Positions 41,530-50,681 of a DNA stretch of 64,000 nt are shown here, piece by piece. Each line of letters starts with the position of its first letter. Within the stretch, counting starts at the first letter, position 1. Location of the stretch: positions 8,595 through 72,594 of the forward strand of contig JAHHDV010000027.1 of assembly GCA_019739295.1 (NCBI GenBank). The letters run 5' to 3'. Position numbers and translations under genes: made by a program. The stretch comes from Taibaiella sp. Its GTDB lineage: Bacteria > Bacteroidota > Bacteroidia > Chitinophagales > Chitinophagaceae. The notes beneath the pieces are model-generated. The model was given only the letters and a program-made list of their open reading frames with translations, made no database searches and had not been told where the DNA came from.

Positions 41530-44373
41530 TTACTTTAAAGGATTACCTTCTTTGTCCAGGTAGATGATCTCGTACTGGCTTTGTGTCTTTGCACTCAGCT
41601 GTGATTTATCTCCTACCAGAAGGATAATGTACTCATCGGAATTTTTCAATTTGGATTTCGCAAGGCTATGTACCTCATTCAAAGAGATATCTTTCAGGAT
41701 TTTGGTCTGCTGCCTGGCGATATCCTTTGGGAGGTTGTACTCTAAGATATCATTGAGGTAATATGCTTTTTTGAAACCCTGTCTCATACTGGCGGGCCTC
41801 GCTTTGCAGCTTAGCGCTTCGGGTGAAATCCAGCTCTTCCTGTGTAGCACTGTTGTCTTTATATTCCTGGATGATCTTCATGACATCGTACAATGCAGAA
41901 TCTGTGGCAGATGCCTTGATGCCTCCGGAGAACATAAAAATAACCTACATATTTATTACCGGAAAAGCCTGATCTGGCTCCGTATGTCCAGCCTTTCTCT
42001 TCTCTCAGGTATAGATTCAACCTGCTGTTGAACACGCCTCCCAGGGGATAGTTCATAATTCCGGACTTGAAATAAGGACCTGTACCGTCATATTTCATAT
42101 CCGTAATAGACGCTATTCTGAATTCCGTCTGGGCGGCACCCGGGAAGTCAATGAAATAGAGCTTTTGTTTGGATCCTTTGCCGGGATGCTGGTATGCCGG
42201 TACCTGGACCTCGGGAGCAGGGGTAGATTTCAGACGATCCAGGAAAGTAAGTTTGCCCATGATCTCGGACCTGGACAGGCTTCCTACCACCACCACATTA
42301 GCACCATGTGTCGTAAACAGGCTATGCTTATATGCCTCTATATCAGCAAGATTAACATTACCTAAAGTCTTATCCGTACCGGAGACAGGCTGACCGTAAT
42401 TGGTTTTGCCGAATAGAAGCTGCGGGATGACAGCAGATGCCACTCCTGCGGGCCGGCTCAGGCTATTCTTATAGCTTTCGATGGATTGGGCCTTGATCCT
42501 GTCAAAATCTTCCTGGGTAAACTTAGGCTTGCTGAGCTTCTCTTCCAGTAATGCCAACGTAGCATCCAGGTTCCTGGTCAGTGAGCGTACCATTACATCC
42601 ACGCCATCCTTACCCGCACTGAAAGAAATACTGCTTCCCAGCATCTCCAGAGCTTTGCTGAACTCTTCCGCAGATCTCCGCTCTGTTCCTTCCTCCATCA
42701 TACCGGCAAACAGAGCAGCTCTTCCCGCTTTATCTTCCGGATCTGTCAATGCGCCTCCGGGGAAAGTAATGAATACATTCACTACGGGGATTTCATCTAT
42801 TTCTGTTCCGATATAAGCTATGTTTTTCCTGTTTTCCGTCCAGAATTCCGGAGAGACCACACTCAGTTCAGCAGCAGAGGCCGGCATTTTCGAACGGTCA
42901 AAATTATCTTTGGCTTTGTTGTATACCAACCCTTCGTATCCGTAATTCGGCATTTGGTAACCGCTGGAATCCACCACATATTTAGTATCACCTGCGGAAT
43001 TGGCCGGATCATCCTTAGTAGCTACACTAAGTCTGACAGATCCTTTTCCCTTAATGTAAGTATTGTAAGCGTTCAATACATCCTGAGGAGTCACGGAACG
43101 ATAATTCTCCAGGTATTGACCTATATAATTGGGGTTGTCCAGAAATGTCTGGAAGGCTGCCAATCTGGATACTTTACCACTTACGGATTCAAGACCGTAG
43201 ATAGTCTGGGATTCGATCTGTGCCACACATTTATCAATGTCTTCCTGCGTCACACCTCTCTTTTCAAAAACTTCAAATGCTCTTTTTACTTCTTCGTCCA
43301 TTTCCTTCAGCGTCTTGCCGGGGAATGGAATAATGGAAATGGTAAATTCCCCAGATAATTCGCTGGCATAGTTGTAAACGTCCGCCTGCAGTGCTTTCTG
43401 GGTTTTTACCAGTTGCTGGTACATGATAGAGTTGTTACCCTGGCCAATGATCTCGGCCAATACGTCAAGGGCAGCTTCATCTTTGGTATACCATTGCGGT
43501 GTAGGATAAACTATTCTTAACATCGGGAGCTTGGCATACTGGTCTACCATATTGATATAACGGTCCCGCGCCCAGGCTGGGATAGGACGGCTTCATATCG
43601 ACCACTTCAGGGCCCCTGGGAATGCTGCCAAAATATTGCTCTACCAATTTCACTGCTTCACTGGTATTGACATCGCCGCCAATGGTGACGGTAGCATTGT
43701 TGGGACCATACCATCTCAGGAAAAAGTTCTTCAGGTCGTCTACCCCCACCCTGTTCAGATCCTCAATATAGCCAATCGTCAGCCAGGAATAAGGATGCCC
43801 GTAGGGGTATAACGATTTGGAAGCGGTCTCACCTACCAATCCATATGGACGATTGTCGTAATTCTGGCCCCTTTCATTCTTAACAGTGGCTCTCTGGATT
43901 TCAAATTTCTCTTGCGTCACTGCATCCAGCAGGAAGCCCATACGGTCTGCTTCCAGCCACAGCATTTTTTCCAGCTGATTTCTGGGAACGGTCTCGAAAT
44001 AATTGGTCCTGTCCCTGTTCGTGGTACCATTCAGCGTACCGCCGGCTTCCGTGATGATCTTAAAATGCTGCTCATCGGCTACATTGTCTGATCCCTGGAA
44101 CATCATATGCTCGAAGAAATGGGCAAACCCTGATTTTCCTATCTCTTCTCTTGCAGAACCTACGTGGTAGGTTACATCTACATGAACGATAGGGTCGCTG
44201 TGGTCTTCGTGAACGATTACGGTCAGCCCGTTAGGCAATACAAATTTAGAATATGGGATCACCACATTCTCTCCTTTCTGCTCCACCTTCTCTACAAGCC
44301 TGGCCTGGGCCTGGGTGAAAAACGGGGAACAACCGGCTGCCACTGCAGCGATAAAGTATAAAATCTTTCTCAT
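41530..44373 (-). CDS. M16-family zinc peptidase (pitrilysin-like, two-domain), frameshifted
   Basis: A signal peptide (ILYFIAAVAAGCSPFFTQAQ) precedes an active M16 domain: the inverted zinc motif HxxEH is in FAHFFEHMMFQG, with the third ligand region LEKMLWLEADRMGFL downstream and a second domain that lacks the motif. Two-domain proteins of about 940 residues are typical. The frame breaks near 43560, 41940 and 41800; for example DVKNS... leads into RYINMVDQYAKLPMLRIVYP. Likely periplasmic degradation of peptides. Note that the left arm of the palindrome begins inside this gene at 43814, so its first 560 bp reappear at the right end of the window. Confidence 0.82.
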
Positions 44374-44451
44374 TAAAATAAAATTTGTTCATCAAAACGC
44401 TCGATCCGCTAAGGTAAGCTGAATCCTTCAAATAAGCTGTAATTGCCAGGG

Positions 44452-44459
44452 CAAAATTA
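44452..44459 (-). promoter_or_regulatory. Bacteroidota-type -7 promoter element for the M16 gene
   Basis: The minus strand reads TAATTTTG, an exact TAnnTTTG, 79 bp before the start at 44373. Confidence 0.45.
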
Positions 44460-44629
44460 CTCGTACCGGTTTAACCAAAGTGAAAAGGATTTGTGGAATC
44501 TGACCCTGATACGAACCATTCGTCACTTCTTGCGGATACGCTTTGGTTAATACGTTCCCCTATAGCTTTTCAGAAAATTTTGGCAGAATAAAATATGCAA
44601 CAAGAGGAATATAGAAGCAAAATTGTACC

Positions 44630-44637
44630 TACCTTTG
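44630..44637 (+). promoter_or_regulatory. Bacteroidota-type -7 promoter element for the NDK-like gene
   Basis: TACCTTTG, an exact TAnnTTTG, lies 32 bp before the ATG at 44670. Confidence 0.6.
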
Positions 44638-44669
44638 CACCCTTAAAAACAATTTAAAACTTATACCAT

Positions 44670-45689
44670 ATGACTGCTGCCCAAGATCTGACAGCGATTA
44701 TCTCTGATGCTGTAACACAAGTTCAGAAAGGATCTTTTGACCTTAAAGAGATCTATACGAACCATGAAGCGCCTGTAGGAAAGAACGAATTTTTATTTTT
44801 CATCAAACCGGAGATCACCCTTCCGTCTGACAAAATCCAGTTGAATAAAATCCTGGAACTGATCCGGAATAAAATCCATGATTTCGGTTTTACGATCCAT
44901 AACATTAAAGTTCTTTCTGCTGCTTATCTGGACCGGCACAATATCATCGCCCAGCATTATGGTGTGATCAACAAAATTGCAGGCAATGCTGTCGGCAACA
45001 TGTCAGAAGGAGCAAAAGATAAATTCAAAGAGTTTTTCGGTGAAGATGTGCAAAATGTAAAAGTCCTTGGAGGAATCGAATTCCTGGCCCATTATCCTGA
45101 CTTCAACCCTAACTCTATTGATTTCCTGCTTCAAAATATCGAAGCCAAGAAATTAGCCGGTGGTACCTATTGCGCCAAAATCAAAATGGACAATGAAATT
45201 GTTTACCTCGTAAATGGCTTCCACCCAAGACAATTAAAACAATTTACAGAAAAAGGCAGGAGTATCGTCGTGATGACGCTGTCTTCTGACCTGAACTGGA
45301 AAGAAGCCAGAACAAACTTCATCGGTGCCACCAATCCGGAAGCAGCCCGGGAAGGAAGTATCAGAAGGACGTTACTGGAGCAAAAGGATGCATTGGGTCT
45401 GGATGAAATCTCACAGGGAGTGAACGGTGTCCACCTTTCAGCAGGTCCTGTAGAAGGCCTGATAGAACTGAGAAGATACAATACAGATTTTTCTAAAAAT
45501 GAAGATAAGGCGTTTACTGACTTTTCATTCGGCAGACAGCTTCAAGAGCAGTTTACCGATGAACAGTTTGAGCAAATCACCAGTAATGAAAATGTAGTTG
45601 TCGACGGCAAAGTGACTTCTATCTTTGACATCACGGAAGAAATGAATGCAGATGAAGCCATTGCCACATTGAAATCTGTGTTGCAATAA
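44670..45689 (+). CDS. Nucleoside-diphosphate-kinase-like protein with a large insertion
   Basis: This 339-residue protein shows the NDK fold in pieces: FLFFIKPEITLP (residues about 41-52) as the first strand, FGFTIHNIKVLSAAYLDRHN as the next helix/strand, and GRSIVVMTLSSDL ... NFIGATNPEAAREGSIRRTL (about 196-235). VNGVHLSAGPVEG carries a histidine at about residue 255, in the position of the NDK phospho-histidine (NxxH). NDKs are usually ~140 residues. Here about 95 residues are inserted after the second helix, with a 35-residue head and ~70-residue tail. If active it would transfer phosphate between nucleotides, but that is not shown. Single gene with its own promoter and terminator. Confidence 0.7.
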   Translation: MTAAQDLTAIISDAVTQVQKGSFDLKEIYTNHEAPVGKNEFLFFIKPEITLPSDKIQLNKILELIRNKIHDFGFTIHNIKVLSAAYLDRHNIIAQHYGVINKIAGNAVGNMSEGAKDKFKEFFGEDVQNVKVLGGIEFLAHYPDFNPNSIDFLLQNIEAKKLAGGTYCAKIKMDNEIVYLVNGFHPRQLKQFTEKGRSIVVMTLSSDLNWKEARTNFIGATNPEAAREGSIRRTLLEQKDALGLDEISQGVNGVHLSAGPVEGLIELRRYNTDFSKNEDKAFTDFSFGRQLQEQFTDEQFEQITSNENVVVDGKVTSIFDITEEMNADEAIATLKSVLQ

Positions 45690-45774
45690 TTCCAATCAAA
45701 AAAGTATCCGGAGGGATAAAAATGGAATCATCTCGCCGGCTCCCCGATAAGACACGAGCCTGCAATCGTTATAC

Positions 45775-45801
45775 AAAAATGCTGCCCTTGGCAGCATTTT
45801 T
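45775..45801. terminator. Bidirectional terminator between the NDK-like and acyl-CoA ligase genes
   Basis: A 12-bp stem (AAAAATGCTGCC with GGCAGCATTTTT) encloses a CTT loop. It separates convergent genes. Confidence 0.85.
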
Positions 45802-45809
45802 TATGATCA

Positions 45810-47597
45810 TCATTGCTCCTGATAAATAGTCCTGATCAGATCGCCGTATTTCCCCATCACAGCTTTCCTTCTCAGGCTCAGCTTGGGTGTCAGGATACCG
45901 TTTTCTACGGTCCAGTCATCCGGCACTATCCTGAATGCTTTGACCTGTTCTATATGGTTGATCTTGGGGTTAGCCCATTCTATACCTTTTTGAATCAGTT
46001 CTTTCAATTCAGGCTTATCAATCCAGGCCGGTCGGTCGGCAATACCTATGGGTTGATTGTTGTTGATTTTCCCGGCGACCACATCCCAGTCCGGCACTAT
46101 CAGCGCTGATACAAACTTTTTACCATCTCCCAGTACCATAAGATTAGCAATGGAATCTACACTTCTGTATATATTTTCTACAAATTGCGGCGCTACGTAT
46201 TTACCCCCTGATGTTTTGAAAATCTCTTTCTTCCGATCCGTGATTTTCAGGAATTTATTATCTACAAGCATCCCTATATCACCCGTCCTGAACCATCCGT
46301 CAGGAGTGAACACCTCCTTGGTGCCAGCTTCATTATTATAATAACCTTTCATTACATTATTTCCTTTGCACAGTATCTCTCCATCTTCTGCGATCTTGAC
46401 TTCTACATTCTGGATCAACGGTCCTACAGTACCGAAAACCCGGCCATCGTTATCGTAAGTATTGACAGATATTACCGGTGAAGTCTCCGTAAGCCCGTAT
46501 CCCTCCATGATAATAATGCCGGCAGCTGTAAATATCCGGATCAGCTCGGGATTCAAAGCCGCGGAACCGCTGACTACGGCCCTGACCCTCCCCCCGAGCG
46601 CCTCTCTCCATTTGCTGAAGACGACCTTATTGGCCAGTTTCAATTGGAGGTTGTACCATACACCCTGGTTCTTGTGATTATCATATCGCTGGGCCAGTTT
46701 CAATGCCCAGAAGAAAAGCCCGCGCTTGATCCCTTTCAGTTCTTTGCCCTTTGCCACGATCTTATCAAATACTTTCTCAAGCACCCTGGGTACACAGGTA
46801 AATACTACGGGCTGTACTTCCTTCAGGTTATCCCCGATCGTATCCATGCTCTCCGCATAATAGATCTGGGCTCCTTTGTACATATAGATATAGGAAATAG
46901 TCTTCTCAAAAATATGGTTCAGGGGAAGGAAACTGAGCGCTTTCTCCCCATCCTTAGCAAAGTGAAACTGGGGCATACAATCCTTGACATTGCTCATGAT
47001 ATTCTTATGGGTCAGCATTACCCCTTTTGGATTGCCTGTAGTGCCACTGGTATAAATAATAGTCGCCAATGTGTCCTCAGTGATGTTGTTTTTACTCTGG
47101 ACCAGCAGGCTTTCGGAAGATTGCTGTACCAGTAACGTTTCCCAGTTAGGGACACCTTCAAGCTTGTCGAAAGAATAAATCCTGTAGTTCCCGTTCTCCA
47201 ATACGGACTTAAAGCGTTCATAAATTTCACTGTTGGATACAAAGATGATCCTGATCTGGGATTCATTGAGGATAAATTCAAGATCAGGGATACCCACCGT
47301 AGGATATATAGGTGTCAGGATGGCACTGGCCTGCTGTACGGCAAGATCCGTGATCAGCCATTCGGGACGGTTATTGGAAATGATACCAATTTTTTCCATC
47401 TTATCGGGAGTATATATATCCGGTAGCCCGATAAGATTCAGAATCGATGCGGCCAGGTTCTCCACTTTAAGCACGACATCCTTATTGTGATATTCCTTCC
47501 ATTTGTTATTTTCCTTTTTCGCAAATGCCGTTCTGTTCGGATGCTCTCTGGCATTCCTTTCCAGTATATCAAAGAGTCTTTTCATATGCCGCGTCAT
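45810..47597 (-). CDS. Long-chain fatty acid--CoA ligase (AMP-binding)
   Basis: This 595-residue adenylate-forming enzyme activates fatty acids with ATP and CoA. Motifs: the P-loop TIIYTSGTTGNPKGVMLTHK, LPLNHIFEK, the A5 motif MEGYGLTETSPVIS, the A7 motif GWFRTGDIG, and the A8/A10 region ITDRKKEIFKTSGGKYVAPQ. It closely resembles FadD15-type/FACL long-chain synthetases of Bacteroidota. ATG codons at 47597 and 47585 are both possible; the second (MKRLFDILERN) looks more conserved. The frame is intact. Confidence 0.92.
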   Translation of the reverse strand: MTRHMKRLFDILERNAREHPNRTAFAKKENNKWKEYHNKDVVLKVENLAASILNLIGLPDIYTPDKMEKIGIISNNRPEWLITDLAVQQASAILTPIYPTVGIPDLEFILNESQIRIIFVSNSEIYERFKSVLENGNYRIYSFDKLEGVPNWETLLVQQSSESLLVQSKNNITEDTLATIIYTSGTTGNPKGVMLTHKNIMSNVKDCMPQFHFAKDGEKALSFLPLNHIFEKTISYIYMYKGAQIYYAESMDTIGDNLKEVQPVVFTCVPRVLEKVFDKIVAKGKELKGIKRGLFFWALKLAQRYDNHKNQGVWYNLQLKLANKVVFSKWREALGGRVRAVVSGSAALNPELIRIFTAAGIIIMEGYGLTETSPVISVNTYDNDGRVFGTVGPLIQNVEVKIAEDGEILCKGNNVMKGYYNNEAGTKEVFTPDGWFRTGDIGMLVDNKFLKITDRKKEIFKTSGGKYVAPQFVENIYRSVDSIANLMVLGDGKKFVSALIVPDWDVVAGKINNNQPIGIADRPAWIDKPELKELIQKGIEWANPKINHIEQVKAFRIVPDDWTVENGILTPKLSLRRKAVMGKYGDLIRTIYQEQ

Positions 47598-47646
47598 TTA
47601 AAGGTGGAAATTGATTGAATAAAAATACCAATTTTTATTGTTAATA

Positions 47647-47654
47647 CAAACTTA
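47647..47654 (-). promoter_or_regulatory. Bacteroidota-type -7 promoter element for the acyl-CoA ligase
   Basis: The minus strand reads TAAGTTTG, an exact TAnnTTTG, 50 bp before the first start codon. Confidence 0.45.
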
Positions 47655-47889
47655 TCGGGCCGTACATTACCTGCGCTGTAGTTAATCCATGGATCTGCTG
47701 TACGTTTTCCCTTATTGTTATATCTTTGGCCCTTATGAGAAGGATGAAACTTCATATCGGTGACAGATACCCGATCCGTCATTACTTTGACCGGGTTGAT
47801 TAACTGTCGTCATATGAACCGTTCTGTAATGGTCTATAAAAGGCTGACAGAATGGATATAGGATGAGGAATTAAGGATAAAATAAATTC

Positions 47890-48534
47890 ATGAATTATTC
47901 TGAAGTAATCATCAGTGGCATTATGCTGGGTCTGTTTGTATCGATATCGGTAGGACCGACCCTGTTTGCAGTCATCAGGTACAGCATGCACCATACCTAT
48001 AAGGCAGGAATTGCTTTCATACTCGGAGTATCCCTGAGTGATATCCTATATGTAGTGATGGCCAATTTTGCAACTTCTTCCTGGACCGAATCCTTCCGGT
48101 CTTACGAATCCGTGATCGGTTACATCGGTTCCGGTATATTTATGATCATGGGCCTGTATGGATTTTTGAAAAAATACAAACCCAGGAAACCCAAAAGGGA
48201 TCAGTCCATGGATATCTCGGGAGCCACTTATTTTAAGATATTCTTCAGCGGTTTCCTGATGAATACCTTTAATCCCGGAGTCGTATTGATGTGGGCGGGG
48301 GCCGCACTTAAGGTTGCCTCCTATACATTGACGGAGAAAATCCTGTTCTTCGGGATTTGTCTCTTTATCGTCCTGTCCATAGATTTCTGCAAAGTATTCC
48401 TGGCGGAAAAGATCAGGTCCTGGCTTACTCTACGCAAGATCATGTACCTCAACAAGATCTCAGCTGCGATCATTTTCTTTTTTGGACTTATCATACTGGT
48501 CAATATCCTGATGGGCAGGCAGCTGAGCCATTAG
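47890..48534 (+). CDS. LysE-family translocator
   Basis: This 214-residue inner-membrane protein has about six transmembrane helices. It opens with VIISGIMLGLFVSISVGPTL and carries FFSGFLMNTFNPGVVLMWAG, both typical of LysE/RhtB exporters of amino acids and related small molecules. The substrate is not deducible. It is the last ordinary chromosomal gene before tRNA-Leu and the mobile element. Confidence 0.85.
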   Translation: MNYSEVIISGIMLGLFVSISVGPTLFAVIRYSMHHTYKAGIAFILGVSLSDILYVVMANFATSSWTESFRSYESVIGYIGSGIFMIMGLYGFLKKYKPRKPKRDQSMDISGATYFKIFFSGFLMNTFNPGVVLMWAGAALKVASYTLTEKILFFGICLFIVLSIDFCKVFLAEKIRSWLTLRKIMYLNKISAAIIFFFGLIILVNILMGRQLSH

Positions 48535-48645
48535 CTAAAGCCTGATGATCATCCCTTTTTCTCCGCAAGAGATCTGAAAGGAGTTGAAATGGTTGCCACC
48601 TTCAAATTTATTTTTAGAATATGGTGCAAAAATCTGTGATTGTCT

Positions 48646-48653
48646 TACATTTG
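48646..48653 (+). promoter_or_regulatory. Bacteroidota-type -7 promoter element for tRNA-Leu
   Basis: TACATTTG, an exact TAnnTTTG, ends 13 bp before the first base of the tRNA. Confidence 0.6.
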
Positions 48654-48661
48654 CAGTCCTT

Positions 48662-50276
48662 TCAAAGCGGAGGTGGCGAAACTGGTAGACGCGCAACGTT
48701 GAGGTCGTTGTGTCCGCAAGGACTTGGGAGTTCGAATCTCCTCTTCCGCACTTCAGTGGACAAAATGGATGGATTTCCATTTTGTCCATTTTTATTTCTA
48801 TCTAAATCATTGTTAATCTGATAGATAAGGCTTACTACTTTGTTGACGGAATTAGTTCGAAGTCTTCGATTTTCAAATTCAAACTTTTTTGTAAAAATTG
48901 TACCGATAACCTCCTGTTTTTTCTCGTTATCACCTTGCTCGTAAATATAATCGAGCTTCAGCAGGGCGTTTAGGCCGTTTTGCAGCAGGTTTTTGATGTC
49001 GGCATGATCTGCTCCGTCAGTTCGATACTTGGCATTGAGCCTATCGAGTTTTTCGCCGTATTCGGCTTTCATCTCGCGGTAGTCTGCCGGATCGATCTCC
49101 CGAGATGCCAGCAGTTCGCGGGTATAGGCCAGCTTGTCTTCCACTGCCTTTATTTCCTTCTTTATTTTCCGTTTGTCGTCCAGTATATGCCCGGTCTGCT
49201 TTTGCCAACGTTCCAACAGCAGCTTCCTGTACAAGGGTAACATGGCGCTATTTGGGGTATATTTTTTTCAGCTGGCTGATGAATTGCTCGTTAACATCTT
49301 CGGCTCGTATGCGGAATGAACACCCGGTTTGGCAATGGTAATAGGTGTAGTATTTGGAGTAACCCTTTGATGCGCTTCCGGTGAGTACCCTGCCACATTC
49401 GGGGCAAAGCAGAAACCCCCGCAACGGCAGAGACCTGTTGGCTACGACCTTGAGGTTGAATGTCCGCTTTCTCCCATCCAGTACATCCTGTGCGTCATAA
49501 AACAGGGCTTCGGTGATGATGGGTTCATGTAGTCCCTTTACATAGCGGCTTTCTTCATCCTTGTATTGCGGCACATGGATCTTTCCGCAATATACCGGAT
49601 TTCTGACGATGGTGTAGAAATGGGCCCTTTGCTTGCTGAAGCCTCTTTTCTGCGCCATTCTGAAAATCTGATCCGCATTGTATTTGCCTTTGGCAATTTC
49701 CCTGAAGACCCACTGCAATATATTGGCTTCGGGTTCTTTGGGGGCAATGTACTTTCTGGCTTCTTCTGTGCTGCGGTTGATATAGCCATAGGGCGCCAGC
49801 CCCATGTACCTGCCCTCTTTCCTTGCCCTGCGCATACCATCAATGACATTCAGTGCACGGCGGTCATTTTCCACTTCGGGGGAGGCGAGATAAAACGCCA
49901 GCATGATCTTGTTTTCGGGGATGGAAAGATCAAGCGGTTGTTCGGTAGCCTGGGGCTCCACGCCCAATTTTTTAAGTGCTGCGATCATCTGATATGCGTC
50001 AGAGGTGATCCGGCTGAACCGATCCCATTTGACAAAAAGCACAAGGTTGGACTTCCGTTTGTTCTTTCTCAGGTCTGCAAGGTATTTTGTCCATTCCGGG
50101 CGGTTGAACGTGCGGGCGGTGTAGTCCTCAATCATTACCCTGCGTATAGTAATATGATGTATGCTGCAATATTTGCGCAGTGCTTCTTCCTGACTTCTTT
50201 GGGAGTACCCCTTATCTGCCTGCTCGTCTGTAGATACCCGTATGTACAAGTCTGCTATCAATCCTGTTAACTCCAT
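48662..50276 (-). CDS. Serine recombinase of an integrated element, one frameshift
   Basis: N-terminal resolvase domain with the catalytic serine in DLYIRVSTDEQADKGYSQRS, LVLFVKWDRFSRITSDAYQM and ENKIMLAFYLASPEVENDRR; then the recombinase domain (PYGYINRSTEEARKYIAPKE, GFSKQRAHFYTIVRNPVYCG), a zinc ribbon (LLCPECGRVLTGSASKGYSK ... CQTGCSF) and a coiled coil. The frame breaks after QLKKIYPK at 49248. With one base fewer in the GGGG run at 49254-49257 it continues as IYPNSAMLPLYRKLLLERWQ for another ~195 codons. The frame then runs through tRNA-Leu in antisense (KRRFELPSPCGHNDL), a known sign of recombinases inserted at tRNA ends. An ATG at 50276 (MELTGL) is preferred to the TTG at 50282. Confidence 0.88.
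48667..48750 (+). tRNA. tRNA-Leu (GAG anticodon)
   Basis: This 84-nt gene folds into a class II tRNA with a long variable arm. The acceptor stem is GCGGAGG with CTTCCGC, the anticodon stem is CAACG/CGTTG around loop TTGAGGT (anticodon GAG at 48701-48703), and the T-arm is GGGAG-TTCGAAT-CTCCT. The discriminator is A and the CCA end is not encoded. It reads CUC/CUU leucine codons. It is the integration target of the adjoining mobile element, whose recombinase frame runs antisense through it. Confidence 0.95.
48757..48788 (+). terminator. Hairpin after tRNA-Leu, inside the recombinase frame
   Basis: A perfect 13-bp stem (TGGACAAAATGGA with TCCATTTTGTCCA, loop TGGATT) is followed by TTTTTATTT, 6 bp after the tRNA. 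It would end the tRNA transcript, and on the other strand it encodes the recombinase segment NGQNGNPSILST. Confidence 0.75.
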
Positions 50277-50333
50277 AAGCAAGTCTGAATTATATGATGA
50301 AACGATTTTGAAATCAAATAAATGCCTAAACGG

Positions 50334-50525
50334 TCAATCAAAGATACAATCCATGTCCCGGTTAAGGTAATTTGCCACCACGATGTCGGCCATCTTCCGC
50401 AAAAAGGCCAGAATCAATTCCGCTTCTTCGATGGTCACTTCCCTTCCTTCTCTATATAGCATCTCTTTTACCTCTTCAGGCGTAAGTATATCTCGCTGCA
50501 CATCCCCTCCTTTTTCCGACTTCAC
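50334..50525 (-). CDS. Small protein preceding the recombinase gene
   Basis: A 63-residue protein with two helices (LTPEEVKEMLYREGREVTIE and EAELILAFLRKMADIVVANY). Small proteins of this form lie next to serine recombinases in other Bacteroidota elements; their role is unknown, and a recombination-directionality or regulatory role is only a guess. The first possible start is GTG at 50525. A second GTG eight codons in (before QRDILTPEE) has a better ribosome site (AAAGGAGGGG), so the true start is uncertain. Confidence 0.6.
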   Translation of the reverse strand: MKSEKGGDVQRDILTPEEVKEMLYREGREVTIEEAELILAFLRKMADIVVANYLNRDMDCIFD

Positions 50526-50610
50526 AACATCCCCGTGCAGGGGCTACTTCCTAAAAAGCTAATATAGCAATTTGTTTTGATTAAAATATAAATTAACAAA
50601 ACTTTTTTAT

Positions 50611-50618
50611 TATTTTTG
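50611..50618 (+). promoter_or_regulatory. Bacteroidota-type -7 promoter element
   Basis: TATTTTTG, an exact TAnnTTTG, lies 63 bp before the ATG at 50682. This supports a downstream start for that gene instead of the GTG/ATG-like start near 50616, which would overlap the element. Confidence 0.45.
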
Positions 50619-50681
50619 AGTGCATTTTTGCACAGCGTAGGTTATTGCACTACTTTTACCCGGGTTTCAAATCCGTACAGT

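Larger units (their letters stand above)
44374..44669. other. Divergent regulatory region between the M16 and NDK-like genes
   Basis: No gene. It holds a -7 element for each direction (44452-44459 minus, TAATTTTG; 44630-44637 plus, TACCTTTG). It also contains a 10-bp inverted repeat TTAACCAAAG (44471-44480) and CTTTGGTTAA (44541-44550), spaced by 60 bp. Confidence 0.55.

Noticed and set aside
47594..47782. 62-codon minus-strand frame upstream of the acyl-CoA ligase
   Set aside because: It covers the promoter region of the ligase and has no recognisable features.
48662..48760. Recombinase C-terminal residues read antisense through tRNA-Leu as conserved protein sequence
   Set aside because: The segment KRRFELPSPCGHNDL is the reverse translation of the tRNA and is not a protein domain. 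It only marks the integration site.
49566..50270. 234-codon frame opposite the recombinase
   Set aside because: It is a shadow frame of the conserved recombinase domains.
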